Program-made: the position numbers and the translations under genes
DNA from: Bdellovibrio sp. NC01
GTDB lineage: Bacteria > Bdellovibrionota > Bdellovibrionia > Bdellovibrionales > Bdellovibrionaceae
Direction of reading: 5' to 3'
DNA: 64,000 bases
NCBI RefSeq assembly: GCF_006874625.1
Contig: NZ_CP030034.1
Span: forward strand, 434,001-498,000
Part shown: positions 36,591-45,058 of the stretch, piece after piece
Position numbering within the stretch: position 1 is the stretch's first letter
How the letters are laid out: each line of letters begins with the position of its first letter
The notes under the pieces: generated by a model
Databases searched by the model: none
Seen by the model: the letters and a program-made list of their open reading frames with translations, nothing else
What the model was told of the DNA's origin: nothing

Positions 36591-37466
36591 TTAAAATTCT
36601 TTGCCCAATGCTTTCGGCGGACGGCTTGCACCGATAAACCCAGCAAGAGCAATGATAGTGACGATGTAAGGTAAAATCTGAACGAACTGAACAGGAATTT
36701 CCATTCCCGCGATCTGCATGCCTTGCAAACGAATTTGAAGTGCATCAACAAATGCAAAGAACAAACACGCCGCAAATGCAGGAAGAGGTTTCCACTTACC
36801 AAAAATCAAAGCAGCCAAAGCCATAAAGCCGCGACCACCCGTCATCATAGGAGAGTAAGAAGACGCCAAGAACAAAGACAAACTCGCGCCACCCCAAGCA
36901 GCAAACGCACCACTTAAAGTCACAGCGGTCCAACGCACTTTGCGAACACTGACACCAGACGCTTGCAAAGCTTCAGGATGTTCACCTGCAAACAACAACC
37001 ACAAGCCTGAGCGAGTTTGGCGCAACCACCATGTCAGGCCCGCTACTAAGAGTCCTGCCATCACAAGGGGTTCAAAATAAAAACGCGTTTCCACCGCAAT
37101 TGGCGGAGTTGAGCCTGTCGAGTTAAAAAGAATTTTTGTGATAAATGGAATCACACCCATGGCAAGTAAGTTGAACGCCATGCCAGTGACGATCTGATCG
37201 GCTTTTAATTCGATCACAAACAAAGCGTAAAGAGCGCCAATCAGTAAGCCCGCAACCAGAGCTGCAAGCCATCCAATCCACGCATGACCGGCATAATAAG
37301 CACCCACAGCGCCAACGAATGCGCCGACTAACATGAAACTTTCTAGTGCGACGTTCACAATGCCAGAACGTTCACTCATCATGCCGCCCATCGAAGCAAA
37401 CACTAACGGAGTCGCTAAACGCAAAGTTGCTAAAACCAAAGTCGTCAGAACAAGAAACATATCCAT
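36591..37466 (-). CDS. Nucleoside-type ABC importer, permease 2
   Basis: 291 residues, eight to ten hydrophobic helices, matching the BMP-family (YufQ/NupQ-like) permeases: 'GGMMSERSGIVNVALESFMLVGAF' near the N-terminus and 'GRGFMALAALIFGKWKP' near 205-221 are typical. With permease 1 it forms the membrane channel. Its ATG overlaps the preceding stop as TAATG, which indicates translational coupling and equal amounts of both permeases. Confidence 0.9.
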   Translation of the reverse strand: MDMFLVLTTLVLATLRLATPLVFASMGGMMSERSGIVNVALESFMLVGAFVGAVGAYYAGHAWIGWLAALVAGLLIGALYALFVIELKADQIVTGMAFNLLAMGVIPFITKILFNSTGSTPPIAVETRFYFEPLVMAGLLVAGLTWWLRQTRSGLWLLFAGEHPEALQASGVSVRKVRWTAVTLSGAFAAWGGASLSLFLASSYSPMMTGGRGFMALAALIFGKWKPLPAFAACLFFAFVDALQIRLQGMQIAGMEIPVQFVQILPYIVTIIALAGFIGASRPPKALGKEF

Positions 37467-38494
37467 TATTTCTTCCCCTTACGCGCACGAAGATGTTCCC
37501 AATAAGCTTGGGCAGCCACACCTAAGATAATCAAAGCTTGAATGATACGCGAAAAATCACGCGTGATCGTCGTCGTTTCTAAATCCAAATCGGAAGCACC
37601 TTTATGAAGTGCACCCATCAAGAAGGCTGCGGCAATAATTCCCAACGGATTGTTATTCGCAAGTAAAGCGACCGCAATACCGATGAAACCGTAATCGGGC
37701 GAAAAGCCCACGCGATATTGTCCCGAACTGCCCATGACTTCAGAAAGTGCGACACAACCCGCAAAGGCACCAGCTAAAGTCATCGCAATCATCAGAGTTT
37801 TCTTTTCAGAAATTCCACCACGATGAGCCGCTTCAGGATTTGAACCCACGGCACGAAGTTGATAACCCCAGGTCGTTTTCCAAAGGAAAATCCACACTAA
37901 TACTGCCAATACAATCGCAACACCCAATGAAGCATTCGCCGGAGTATCCGGGAACCATCTTGCAATCAGATCGTAGTCTTTAAACAAATAATTCGCAGAC
38001 ACAACAGCGGTTTCTGGATTTTGTGAATTCGGATTTGGAATGACTTTCAAAGCAAACCAACTTGCAAGTCCGGCCGCGATGAAGTTCATCATAATCGTGA
38101 TGATAACTTCGTGACTGCCGCGAACGGCACGCAACCAACCAGGAATGAAGCCCCACAAACCACCGACAAACAAAGCACAGATAAAAGCAAACAACGGAGC
38201 AATAGGAAAGGGCACTTGCGGAAACAAAACCCCAACCGCCGCCGCCGTCACGGTCGCCATCGTCAACTGACCTTCAGCGCCGATGTTAAATAAACCCGCA
38301 TGAAAACCTATCGCCACCGAAAGACCGCAAAAGATCAACGGCGTTGTGTACGATAAAGTTAAGCCCAAGTCATACATCGAGCCAAATGCCGAACGCACCA
38401 GGATCATGAAAACGTGGAATGGATTTTCACCAGCAAACAAAGTTAAAAGCAAAGCCAGGATCAAACCGACGGCGAAACCAAGAAGACGTCTCAC
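37466..38494 (-). CDS. Nucleoside-type ABC importer, permease 1
   Basis: 342 residues, starting at GTG 38494 with GGGAGG upstream; the start overlaps the ATPase stop as GTGA. It shows the BMP-type permease patterns 'GFHAGLFNIGAEGQLTMATV' (about 62-81) and 'YGFIGIAVALLANNNPLGI' in the C-terminal half. It is YufP/NupP-like. Together with permease 2 it builds the inner-membrane heterodimer for nucleoside or purine-derivative import. Confidence 0.9.
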   Translation of the reverse strand: MRRLLGFAVGLILALLLTLFAGENPFHVFMILVRSAFGSMYDLGLTLSYTTPLIFCGLSVAIGFHAGLFNIGAEGQLTMATVTAAAVGVLFPQVPFPIAPLFAFICALFVGGLWGFIPGWLRAVRGSHEVIITIMMNFIAAGLASWFALKVIPNPNSQNPETAVVSANYLFKDYDLIARWFPDTPANASLGVAIVLAVLVWIFLWKTTWGYQLRAVGSNPEAAHRGGISEKKTLMIAMTLAGAFAGCVALSEVMGSSGQYRVGFSPDYGFIGIAVALLANNNPLGIIAAAFLMGALHKGASDLDLETTTITRDFSRIIQALIILGVAAQAYWEHLRARKGKK

Positions 38495-39969
38495 AAGACA
38501 CCTCCCATAGCGGCACCTAAGGCGATTTCATCAAACTGCGTGCGCGTAAATTCTTTCACCACACGGCCTTTATAAAGAACAAGAATACGATCTGAAAGAG
38601 CCATCAATTCATCAAGCTCGGAAGAGATCAACAACACACCAGAACCTTCATCGCGACATCGGCGCAATTGATTATGAATAAACTCAATCGCACCGATATC
38701 CACACCACGAGTAGGTTGCGCCGCAATCACCACACCTGGATTTTGCGAAAGCGCGCGGGCCACCACGAGCTTCTGTTGATTACCACCAGAAAGTTTATCA
38801 AAAGAGTGATGTTCGTTACGAGGACGCACATCATAAGTTTCCATCGCTTCACGAGTGGCTTGCAGAATATCTTTCTTGCGCAAGAAGATCCCACGCGAGA
38901 AGCGCAGAAGTTTTTGCTGACCCAACAAGAAATTTTCCCACACTGGGCGGCCTGGTAACATACCAAAACGTAAACGATCTTCAGGGAATGAGCCAACGTG
39001 ACCCAAGGTTGCAATCGATCCTTGATAGCTTTTGCCAATTAAAGAGTGCGAATCAAGCAAAGCACGAATCAAAATATCCTGACCGTTACCTTCAACACCG
39101 GCGATGCCGACAATTTCACGACCATGGACTTTGAAAGACACATCTTCCACAGAACAAGTGCCAAGCTTTGCATGCAAGCGTTGAATATCAAGAACCGCTT
39201 TTGCAGTTTCAACTGACGTTGAACGCTCTTGCGGATTTTGCAAGCGGCGACCAACCATCAGTTCGGCAAGTTCAGCCGTCGACGTTTCAGAAGTTTTTTT
39301 CGAAGCAACCACACAACCGGCACGGAAGACAGTGACTTCGTCAGTCAGTGCCATCACTTCTTTCAACTTATGCGTGATGATCAGAATCGTTTTACCTTCA
39401 TCACGTAAGCGACGCAGATTTTTGAAAAGATCTTGCACTTCTTGCGGAGTCAAAACCGCCGTCGGCTCATCCAAGATAAGGATTTGCGAATCTTCAGAAA
39501 GAATTTTTAAAATCTCGATACGTTGTTGGGCGCCAACGGACAAAGATTCCACGCGAGCATCAAGATCAATATCGAAACCATAACGTTGTGCAATTTCATG
39601 CAAACGAGCTTTTTGAACTTTGCGCGGAAGAACAGAAAAGGCTGAACCCTTTTGTTGTAACAGAATATTGTCTAAAGCAGTGAAGGGCTCTGCCAACATG
39701 AAGTGTTGGTGAACCATGCCGATCTTTGCATTCATCGCATCGATCGAAGAGTGAAATGAAACAGGCTGGCCGTTTAAAAAAACTTGGCCTTCATCGGGAC
39801 GATAAAGACCAAAAAGGATTTTCATAGCTGTGGATTTGCCGGCACCGTTTTCACCAACGATACCGTGGATGCTTCCAGCAGAAATTGAAAATGAAAGGTC
39901 CGAGTTGGCTTTTACTGCGCCAAAGTGCTTAGAGATTCCTTTAAATTCAACTGCTGGAACTAAACTCAT
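38491..39969 (-). CDS. Nucleoside-type ABC importer, ATP-binding protein (two ATPase domains)
   Basis: 492 residues carrying two ABC ATPase domains in tandem. Domain 1 has Walker A 'GENGAGKST', signature 'LSVGAQQRIEI' and Walker B 'LILDEPTAVL'. Domain 2 has a degenerate Walker A ('GVEGNGQDIL'), signature 'LSGGNQQKLVV' and 'VVIAAQPTRGVD'. This fused layout is usual for BMP/sugar-type importers (YufO/NupO). The start lies 5 nt after the substrate-binding protein stop. Confidence 0.93.
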   Translation of the reverse strand: MSLVPAVEFKGISKHFGAVKANSDLSFSISAGSIHGIVGENGAGKSTAMKILFGLYRPDEGQVFLNGQPVSFHSSIDAMNAKIGMVHQHFMLAEPFTALDNILLQQKGSAFSVLPRKVQKARLHEIAQRYGFDIDLDARVESLSVGAQQRIEILKILSEDSQILILDEPTAVLTPQEVQDLFKNLRRLRDEGKTILIITHKLKEVMALTDEVTVFRAGCVVASKKTSETSTAELAELMVGRRLQNPQERSTSVETAKAVLDIQRLHAKLGTCSVEDVSFKVHGREIVGIAGVEGNGQDILIRALLDSHSLIGKSYQGSIATLGHVGSFPEDRLRFGMLPGRPVWENFLLGQQKLLRFSRGIFLRKKDILQATREAMETYDVRPRNEHHSFDKLSGGNQQKLVVARALSQNPGVVIAAQPTRGVDIGAIEFIHNQLRRCRDEGSGVLLISSELDELMALSDRILVLYKGRVVKEFTRTQFDEIALGAAMGGVL

Positions 39970-39974
39970 GGGGC

Positions 39975-40967
39975 CTATTTCTTTTTGTAGTAATCAGGAA
40001 CTTGGATTTGGCCCGCGATGATTTTCTTTTTGATCTCTTCGACTTTTTTCTTCATGTCAGCTGTGATCAGTTTTTCGTTGTATTTATCAAGCGTGTAATC
40101 GACACCGTGGTTTTTCAAACCGAATTGCTCGATGCCGGCAGTGAACTTGCCTGCTTGTGCATCTTTGATTGTGTCGTAAACAGCAACGTCTACGGCTTTC
40201 AACATGCTCGTCAAGATGAAGCCAGGCTTGATCCAGTTTTGATTGCTGTCACAACCGATCGCCAATTTCTTTTTGTCTTCAGCGGCATCAAACACGCCAG
40301 AGTTCGAAGCACCAGCCGCTGCAAAGATCACATCAGCACCTTTGCCGTATTGAGATAAGGCAAGCTCTTTTGATTTAGCTGGGTTGTTCCAAGCCTCACC
40401 CGTAACACCGACGTAGTTTTCAGTTACAGAGACTTTTGGATCGACGTACTTAGCACCCGCTGCAAAACCCATCGCGAATCTGCGGATCAACGGAATATCC
40501 ATCCCGCCAACGAAACCAACCGAGTGAGTTTTTGAAGCCATCGCTGCAAGAGCACCGACAACAAACGCACCTTCGTGTTCAGCGAACATCAGTGAACGAA
40601 CGTTAGGAGCAGTGACTTCGCCATCAACAACAGCGAACTTGATATTTGGAAATTGCGAAGCAACTTTTTTAACTGCTTCTTTCTGTGCGAAACCAATTCC
40701 GATCACAAGATCGAAATTTTTGCGTGCGAAGGCGCGATGTAGATTCTCAATCGCGTTTGTGTCAGTTGCCTCAACGTACTTAAGTTCAATTTTAAGATCT
40801 TTCTCAGCTTTCGTTGCGCCAATGTAGGCTGCTGAGTTGAAAGATTTGTCGTCTTTGCCACCCTTATCGAGTACCAAACCCACTTTAATCGGATTTGCGA
40901 ATGTTGTGATTGAAGAAAGAGTGCAGAACAACAAAGTTAACAAGGGAGTAAGGTAAGCTTTTACCAT
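39975..40967 (-). CDS. BMP family substrate-binding protein (nucleoside importer)
   Basis: 330 residues from ATG 40967 (AAGGA upstream). A signal peptide runs to 'TTFA-NPI' without a lipobox Cys, so it is a soluble periplasmic form of a family that is often lipoprotein. BMP/PnrA features include 'DKGGKDDKSFN', 'DLVIGIGFAQ', 'VVDGEV' and 'AAAGASNSGVFDAA', then 'IGCDSNQN'. The family binds purine nucleosides. It heads the operon bmp–ATPase–permease–permease–nuclease. Confidence 0.92.
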   Translation of the reverse strand: MVKAYLTPLLTLLFCTLSSITTFANPIKVGLVLDKGGKDDKSFNSAAYIGATKAEKDLKIELKYVEATDTNAIENLHRAFARKNFDLVIGIGFAQKEAVKKVASQFPNIKFAVVDGEVTAPNVRSLMFAEHEGAFVVGALAAMASKTHSVGFVGGMDIPLIRRFAMGFAAGAKYVDPKVSVTENYVGVTGEAWNNPAKSKELALSQYGKGADVIFAAAGASNSGVFDAAEDKKKLAIGCDSNQNWIKPGFILTSMLKAVDVAVYDTIKDAQAGKFTAGIEQFGLKNHGVDYTLDKYNEKLITADMKKKVEEIKKKIIAGQIQVPDYYKKK

Positions 40968-41068
40968 ATTTGGGTTCCTTATTAAGCGCATTCACAGATG
41001 AGAGTGCACAGCAATTAAGCGTTTGATTTTACAAAAATTTTCAGTTTTTGAACGGGCTCAAATTAGGA

Positions 41069-41167
41069 GACTGACGTTAGTCAGTCAAGTCATAATCATT
41101 TCAGGCACATAATCGAGTGCCGTTACAACTCGGTTATGTCGAAATTTCAATTAGGCGGTTGTATAAT
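41069..41167 (+). promoter_or_regulatory. Promoter/operator region between bmp operon and Crp/Fnr-type gene
   Basis: A TATAAT (41162-41167), preceded by GTTG, lies 59 nt before the regulator ATG and is a good -10. Just upstream are two dyads: GACTGAC–GTTA–GTCAGTC (41069-41086, perfect) and CATAATCGAGT–9 nt–ACTCGGTTATG (41108-41138, one mismatch in 11). Neither matches the Fnr/Crp consensus. They may be operators for the divergent bmp operon, for autoregulation, or both. Confidence 0.5.
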
Positions 41168-41225
41168 ATCAGCTTAGGATGACTTCAACATTTAACCCAA
41201 CGAAGAAAGTGCGGAGGATAAGAGT

Positions 41226-41942
41226 ATGGAATCTCAAACAATACTCAATGGCGGAGTAAACTCCCTTGGTTTTATGGGCAATCAAAACCTAAGCATTCCG
41301 AATACTTCGAATGTTCCTTACGAAGTCATTCACCTCAAAGAAGAGGAAATGATTTTTAAAGAAGGGGACACGCCGAAGGGCCTTTATTACGTTCAATCGG
41401 GATGTGTAAAAGTTGTCGTGAATCGTTCTCATGCCCGTGGACGTACGACAACAAACGAATACGTTACAAAACTGGTATCTCCAGGCGAGTACTTTGGTTA
41501 CAAGTCGCTTGTTAAGGGGATGACTTCGGTGTCGCATGCGAAAGCTGTGAAATCGACAGTGTTGTGGTTGTACCCTCGTGAACTTATTCAAGTTGCGATG
41601 GCACAAGCTTCTCCACTGATTAAGCTTTTGTTGAATCAAGCAGTGAATGACCTGGAGTCTTTCGAGACGACAAGCCAACTTCACTATTTGGCTTCTGTTC
41701 AAGAGCGTATCGCCTACCAATTGGTATTGCTTGCCGACAAATTCGGTGTGCAAACGCCAAATGGAATCTCTTTGAACTTGAAACTGACACGCAATGAATT
41801 CGCACAATTGGCTAGTACAATTAACGAATCATTGTCTCGTCATCTGACTGAGTTCAAAAATGAAGGTCTGATCGACTTGAATGGTAAAGAAATTATCATC
41901 AAAAACCGCGAAGGTTTGATGAGAAGATCTGGAAACTTCTAA
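41226..41942 (+). CDS. Crp/Fnr-family transcriptional regulator
   Basis: 238 residues. A cyclic-nucleotide-binding-like beta-roll (about 30-145; 'EEEMIFKEGDTPKGLYYVQSG', 'VSPGEYFGYKSLV') is followed by a long dimer helix and a C-terminal winged HTH of the Crp type ('LKLTRNEFAQLASTINESLSRHL', about 178-200). The Arg/Ser pair that binds cAMP phosphate is not evident in the beta-roll and no Fe-S Cys cluster is visible, so the effector is unknown. Shine-Dalgarno GCGGAGGA. The gene is alone and ends in palindromes plus a terminator. Confidence 0.9.
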   Translation: MESQTILNGGVNSLGFMGNQNLSIPNTSNVPYEVIHLKEEEMIFKEGDTPKGLYYVQSGCVKVVVNRSHARGRTTTNEYVTKLVSPGEYFGYKSLVKGMTSVSHAKAVKSTVLWLYPRELIQVAMAQASPLIKLLLNQAVNDLESFETTSQLHYLASVQERIAYQLVLLADKFGVQTPNGISLNLKLTRNEFAQLASTINESLSRHLTEFKNEGLIDLNGKEIIIKNREGLMRRSGNF

Positions 41943-41948
41943 ATCCTT

Positions 41949-41967
41949 ACTCCGACAAAGTCGGAGT
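41949..41967. repeat. Short 3' palindrome (ACTCCGAC family), copy 1
   Basis: ACTCCGAC–AAA–GTCGGAGT, perfect 8-bp arms, 7 nt after the regulator stop. Similar palindromes occur at 46059-46077 and 55605-55623, always just downstream of a gene. Confidence 0.5.
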
Positions 41968-41992
41968 GTAGACCAGCAATTTAGAAAAATAA

Positions 41993-42025
41993 AAACCCAC
42001 AGCGTTGAACACTGTGGGTTTTTTT
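41993..42025. terminator. Bidirectional terminator
   Basis: AAACCCACAG (41993-42002) and CTGTGGGTTT (42012-42021) form a 10-bp stem with T-runs on both strands. It serves the Crp/Fnr gene (plus) and the subtilisin-like gene (minus). Confidence 0.9.
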
Positions 42026-42037
42026 ATGCCCAAAAGT

Positions 42038-43624
42038 CTACGGCAGGTAAAAACCGTTCGCAGGGAACGAACTTGCACGGCACAAGCCGGCTTCGATCGG
42101 TCTTTGGAAAATTTCCGCGGCACCTGCAGGAATTGCCGCATAACGGTTGTAAACGGCATAACCGCCTTGTGGCAAAGCGACGATCATATCATTTATCAAC
42201 TGACGACGCAGACCCGAAGCAAGAGTGATTGGGTCGAACGGCACAATAATGCGGTTACCGATAGTTGTCGCAACCAAAACGCCGCCTTTATTGAAGACAT
42301 CACGCAAATATGCCGGTGGATTTGGATAAGCCATATCGACAAAACATCCCGGTCCCGTTGGTCTGAAACCAAGAACGTTCAAAGAAATATTGCTGGATTG
42401 GTTCCACGCACCAGCCGATTTCACGATACGAAGCAAATCAGCGCGACCTAATTTCGGTTGTTGCGATTTTAAAAGACCAAGACCCGCAGCCACGATCGCT
42501 GCTGAATTTGAACTGCCAAATGGAGTACGACCGTCTTGAAGTTGCAAACGTGAAGGCGCAAAAATATCTGGTTTACCAGACGATGCTGAACGCGAAGACA
42601 TTGGGAAATCGCTTGCGCCCACGGCAATCACTGTTGGGTTGTCAGCTGGATTCAAAACAGATTCATTGATTGAATGCGACGGCATCGTGATGTTGTCGGG
42701 TTCAATCGAAATGCGCAAAGAATCTTGAGCCGCAAAATTGCCAGAGCGGTTTTTCACTCGCAAGAAGTACAAACCTGGCGACAATTGTGTTTCGATGATT
42801 TCACGTGGATATTTAGAAAAACCAGGACGCGATTCATTCACGTCGTCAGATTGTTTTGTCGCGCCCACTTGCAGAACGTTCAAAGTGTCGTCAGTTAAAA
42901 CCAGATCTAAATCTTTCTTTGTTCCAAGATCGACATTGTCTTTGAAGTCATTCCACGAAAGCACCACGCGCAAGAAGCACGACTTTGTTTCGTTTTGTTC
43001 GCAACGAATAGCCAAGGCATTGTTTTGATCAGGCAAACGCACCCAGTTGTCTTGGATGGTTTGAATCGTAGAGTTGTAAGTTGTTAAATCAAAATTACCT
43101 GCGGCATTCACCCAGATGATGCCTGCAGATGTGGCGCGGTTGACCTCTTTATTGATGAAGCCTTTACCGTCATTGTTACCGCCGTACTGCCATACTTCCG
43201 AGTACAGGATAAGATCCACTTTGCTTGCGATCGCATCGTCGATCGCCGCTTTAAAGTTTGAATAACCGAACACATTGTACAAAGTAAGTTCTGGAGCCCA
43301 TTGCGACGCTTGCATATCGTTCGTCATGAAAGCAGTCAGAATTTGCGCCATACGCAAACCGTGTTCAGTTTCGTTATTTGTAGGAGCACTCACAGGACCC
43401 GCAATGTAACGAGTGCCCGCAGGCAGAGACACACCGATTTCTTTTTGGAAACCAGCGAAGCCTTTATCGAAGACAGCGATTTTTAATTTACGACCCGGGT
43501 TTTGCGCTTGGTAAAACTTTGCAAAGCCAAGTTGTGACTTCAAAGAATCCAAATTTGTGAATGGACCTGCAAACGCGGCAACAGAAATGAATGTAGAAAT
43601 TAAAAATGAAACATAAAACTTCAT
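42038..43624 (-). CDS. Secreted subtilisin-like (S8) serine protease
   Basis: 528 residues with a signal peptide (cleavage near 'AAFA-GPF'). The S8 triad is visible: Asp53 in 'IAVFDKGF', His88 in 'NETEHGLRMAQIL' and Ser372 in 'FGSSNSAAIVAAG'; Asn177 in 'WVNAAGN' is the oxyanion residue. Between Asn177 and the Ser an insertion (~200-310) resembles a pre-peptidase beta-sandwich ('DLDLVLTD', 'GLYFLRVKN'). The canonical GTSxSxP is altered to G-S-S-N-S-A, but the nucleophile is kept. Likely exported to digest prey or remodel envelope proteins. Confidence 0.85.
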   Translation of the reverse strand: MKFYVSFLISTFISVAAFAGPFTNLDSLKSQLGFAKFYQAQNPGRKLKIAVFDKGFAGFQKEIGVSLPAGTRYIAGPVSAPTNNETEHGLRMAQILTAFMTNDMQASQWAPELTLYNVFGYSNFKAAIDDAIASKVDLILYSEVWQYGGNNDGKGFINKEVNRATSAGIIWVNAAGNFDLTTYNSTIQTIQDNWVRLPDQNNALAIRCEQNETKSCFLRVVLSWNDFKDNVDLGTKKDLDLVLTDDTLNVLQVGATKQSDDVNESRPGFSKYPREIIETQLSPGLYFLRVKNRSGNFAAQDSLRISIEPDNITMPSHSINESVLNPADNPTVIAVGASDFPMSSRSASSGKPDIFAPSRLQLQDGRTPFGSSNSAAIVAAGLGLLKSQQPKLGRADLLRIVKSAGAWNQSSNISLNVLGFRPTGPGCFVDMAYPNPPAYLRDVFNKGGVLVATTIGNRIIVPFDPITLASGLRRQLINDMIVALPQGGYAVYNRYAAIPAGAAEIFQRPIEAGLCRASSFPANGFYLP

Positions 43625-43745
43625 GAAGACTCTCTTTGAGTGCTGCCGCAGTTTTGAGTTTGCAGCAGCTCTCTAAAAAATTAAAAACGAAGCCGGCCCT
43701 GTGAAGTTTTATGACAAGATGAAGAGCAAGGGCCGAGCAGGCTTA

Positions 43746-44153
43746 TTAGTACCAGTAGTTAGAGTAGTAGTAATAAGTGTAGTAACCGTAGTTGTATGTG
43801 TAACAAGGACGGTACCAGTTTCCATACCAGTACATGTAGCTGTAGTAGTATGTGTTGTAACCATTGTAGAAGTACCAGCTTGAAGAACCGCCGTCGTGAT
43901 CAAGTTCGCCACCAACGTTTGTTGCTGCTACTTTTGCAAAGTTACCAGTTTGAGCCAATGCTTTCGCTTGAACTTCGTTTGCTGGAGCTGCTGCTGTTGC
44001 AACCGCTGCAGAGTTATCACGAGCATCAACGCGTACAACAACTGCACCGTTCATCGCTGTTTGATTGATAACTGAACTTTCGTTATCAAGTTCACCGGCA
44101 AATGCAGAACCAGAAGCCAATGCCAAGGCTGCTACAAGAATCAGATGTTTCAT
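43746..44153 (-). CDS. Exported tyrosine-rich protein
   Basis: 135 residues with a signal peptide (cleavage near 'AFA-GEL') and a strong Shine-Dalgarno AAGGAGG. The central part is Ala/Val/Asn-rich. From residue ~93 the last 43 residues contain 21 Tyr plus 5 Trp, a very unusual composition, with one Cys. Such aromatic tails can form beta-rich aggregates or dityrosine cross-links or bind glycans. 'GELDNESSVIN' and 'GGELDHDGGSS' are partly repeated. No family recognised. It is flanked by a weak downstream hairpin. Confidence 0.8.
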   Translation of the reverse strand: MKHLILVAALALASGSAFAGELDNESSVINQTAMNGAVVVRVDARDNSAAVATAAAPANEVQAKALAQTGNFAKVAATNVGGELDHDGGSSSWYFYNGYNTYYYSYMYWYGNWYRPCYTYNYGYYTYYYYSNYWY

Positions 44154-44276
44154 CAGAATTCCTCCTTAAAATGTTTGCTCTTTTTTTCTGCAAACGAGGC
44201 CTGTTGTCACTCGAAAACCGCCTGTTATTTGAAACTCCTTGACGCCAAGCAAGGCAAGCGGGTAGGTCGTTAGCTT

Positions 44277-44987
44277 ATGGAACCAATTGGCTTCATCGAA
44301 AGCTGCTTTAAAGATAAATTTGGAACACCGCGCCAGCCTGGTCTTGTGAAAAAGGCTACGGCCAAACTTAAGATTCGCGGTGATCTTCAGCCTGCAGAAG
44401 CTCTGCAAGGTCTTGAGGGCTTTTCGCACGTGTGGCTGATTTGGGTTTTCCATCAAAACAAAGTCTCTCGTTATCACGCGAAAGTTCATCCTCCGCGCTT
44501 AGGTGGGAAGAGTATGGGTTTGTTTGCGACACGAACTCCGCATCGTCCAAATCCGATTGGTCTTTCTTTGGTTGAGCTTATCAGTGTTGAAAAAGATGGG
44601 ATCATCGTCAGTGGTGCAGATCTGGTGGATGGAACTCCCATTTTAGATATCAAACCATATTTGCCTGAGGTCGAAGCGATCCCAGGAGCACGCACGGGTT
44701 GGCCCGCAGAAGTTGTCAAAGAACCAATCCATGTCGAATTTACAGAGCAGGCGCAAATTGCGCTTTCGAAGTGGGAACAGAAAAATCCCGACAAAGCGTT
44801 GCGTGAAATTATCGAGGAAACTCTGCAATTAGATCCGCGTCCTGTAATTTACAGGGGTTACGAGCAAAAAGACGATGCTCCATATCGCTCTGAACATGCG
44901 GTTCGTTTGTTCGATGGAGATGTCCATTTCAAGTTCGAAACACCCACCCTCGTTCGAGTTACCGATATTCTTTTTACGCATAATTAG
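44277..44987 (+). CDS. trmO: tRNA (N6-threonylcarbamoyladenosine-37) N6-methyltransferase TrmO
   Basis: 236 residues. The TrmO/TsaA/YaeB (UPF0066) signature is clear: 'PIGFIES' at the start, 'GLEGFSHVWLIWVFH' (45-59) and 'LFATRTPHRPNPIGLSLVEL' (82-101). It methylates t6A37 in tRNA using SAM. The C-terminal ~90 residues are the usual helical extension. A weak Shine-Dalgarno precedes the ATG. It lies between divergent and convergent envelope genes without operon partners. Confidence 0.93.
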   Translation: MEPIGFIESCFKDKFGTPRQPGLVKKATAKLKIRGDLQPAEALQGLEGFSHVWLIWVFHQNKVSRYHAKVHPPRLGGKSMGLFATRTPHRPNPIGLSLVELISVEKDGIIVSGADLVDGTPILDIKPYLPEVEAIPGARTGWPAEVVKEPIHVEFTEQAQIALSKWEQKNPDKALREIIEETLQLDPRPVIYRGYEQKDDAPYRSEHAVRLFDGDVHFKFETPTLVRVTDILFTHN

Positions 44988-45058
44988 TTGCAGTTGCCTT
45001 TTATTAAGGCGCCAAGTTACATAGCCTCTGTAACCTAGAAACTTAAACAGGGGGAAAA

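Noticed and set aside
41108-41138. Dyad upstream of the Crp/Fnr gene as a standard Fnr or Crp site
   Set aside because: It does not match TTGAT-N4-ATCAA or TGTGA-N6-TCACA.
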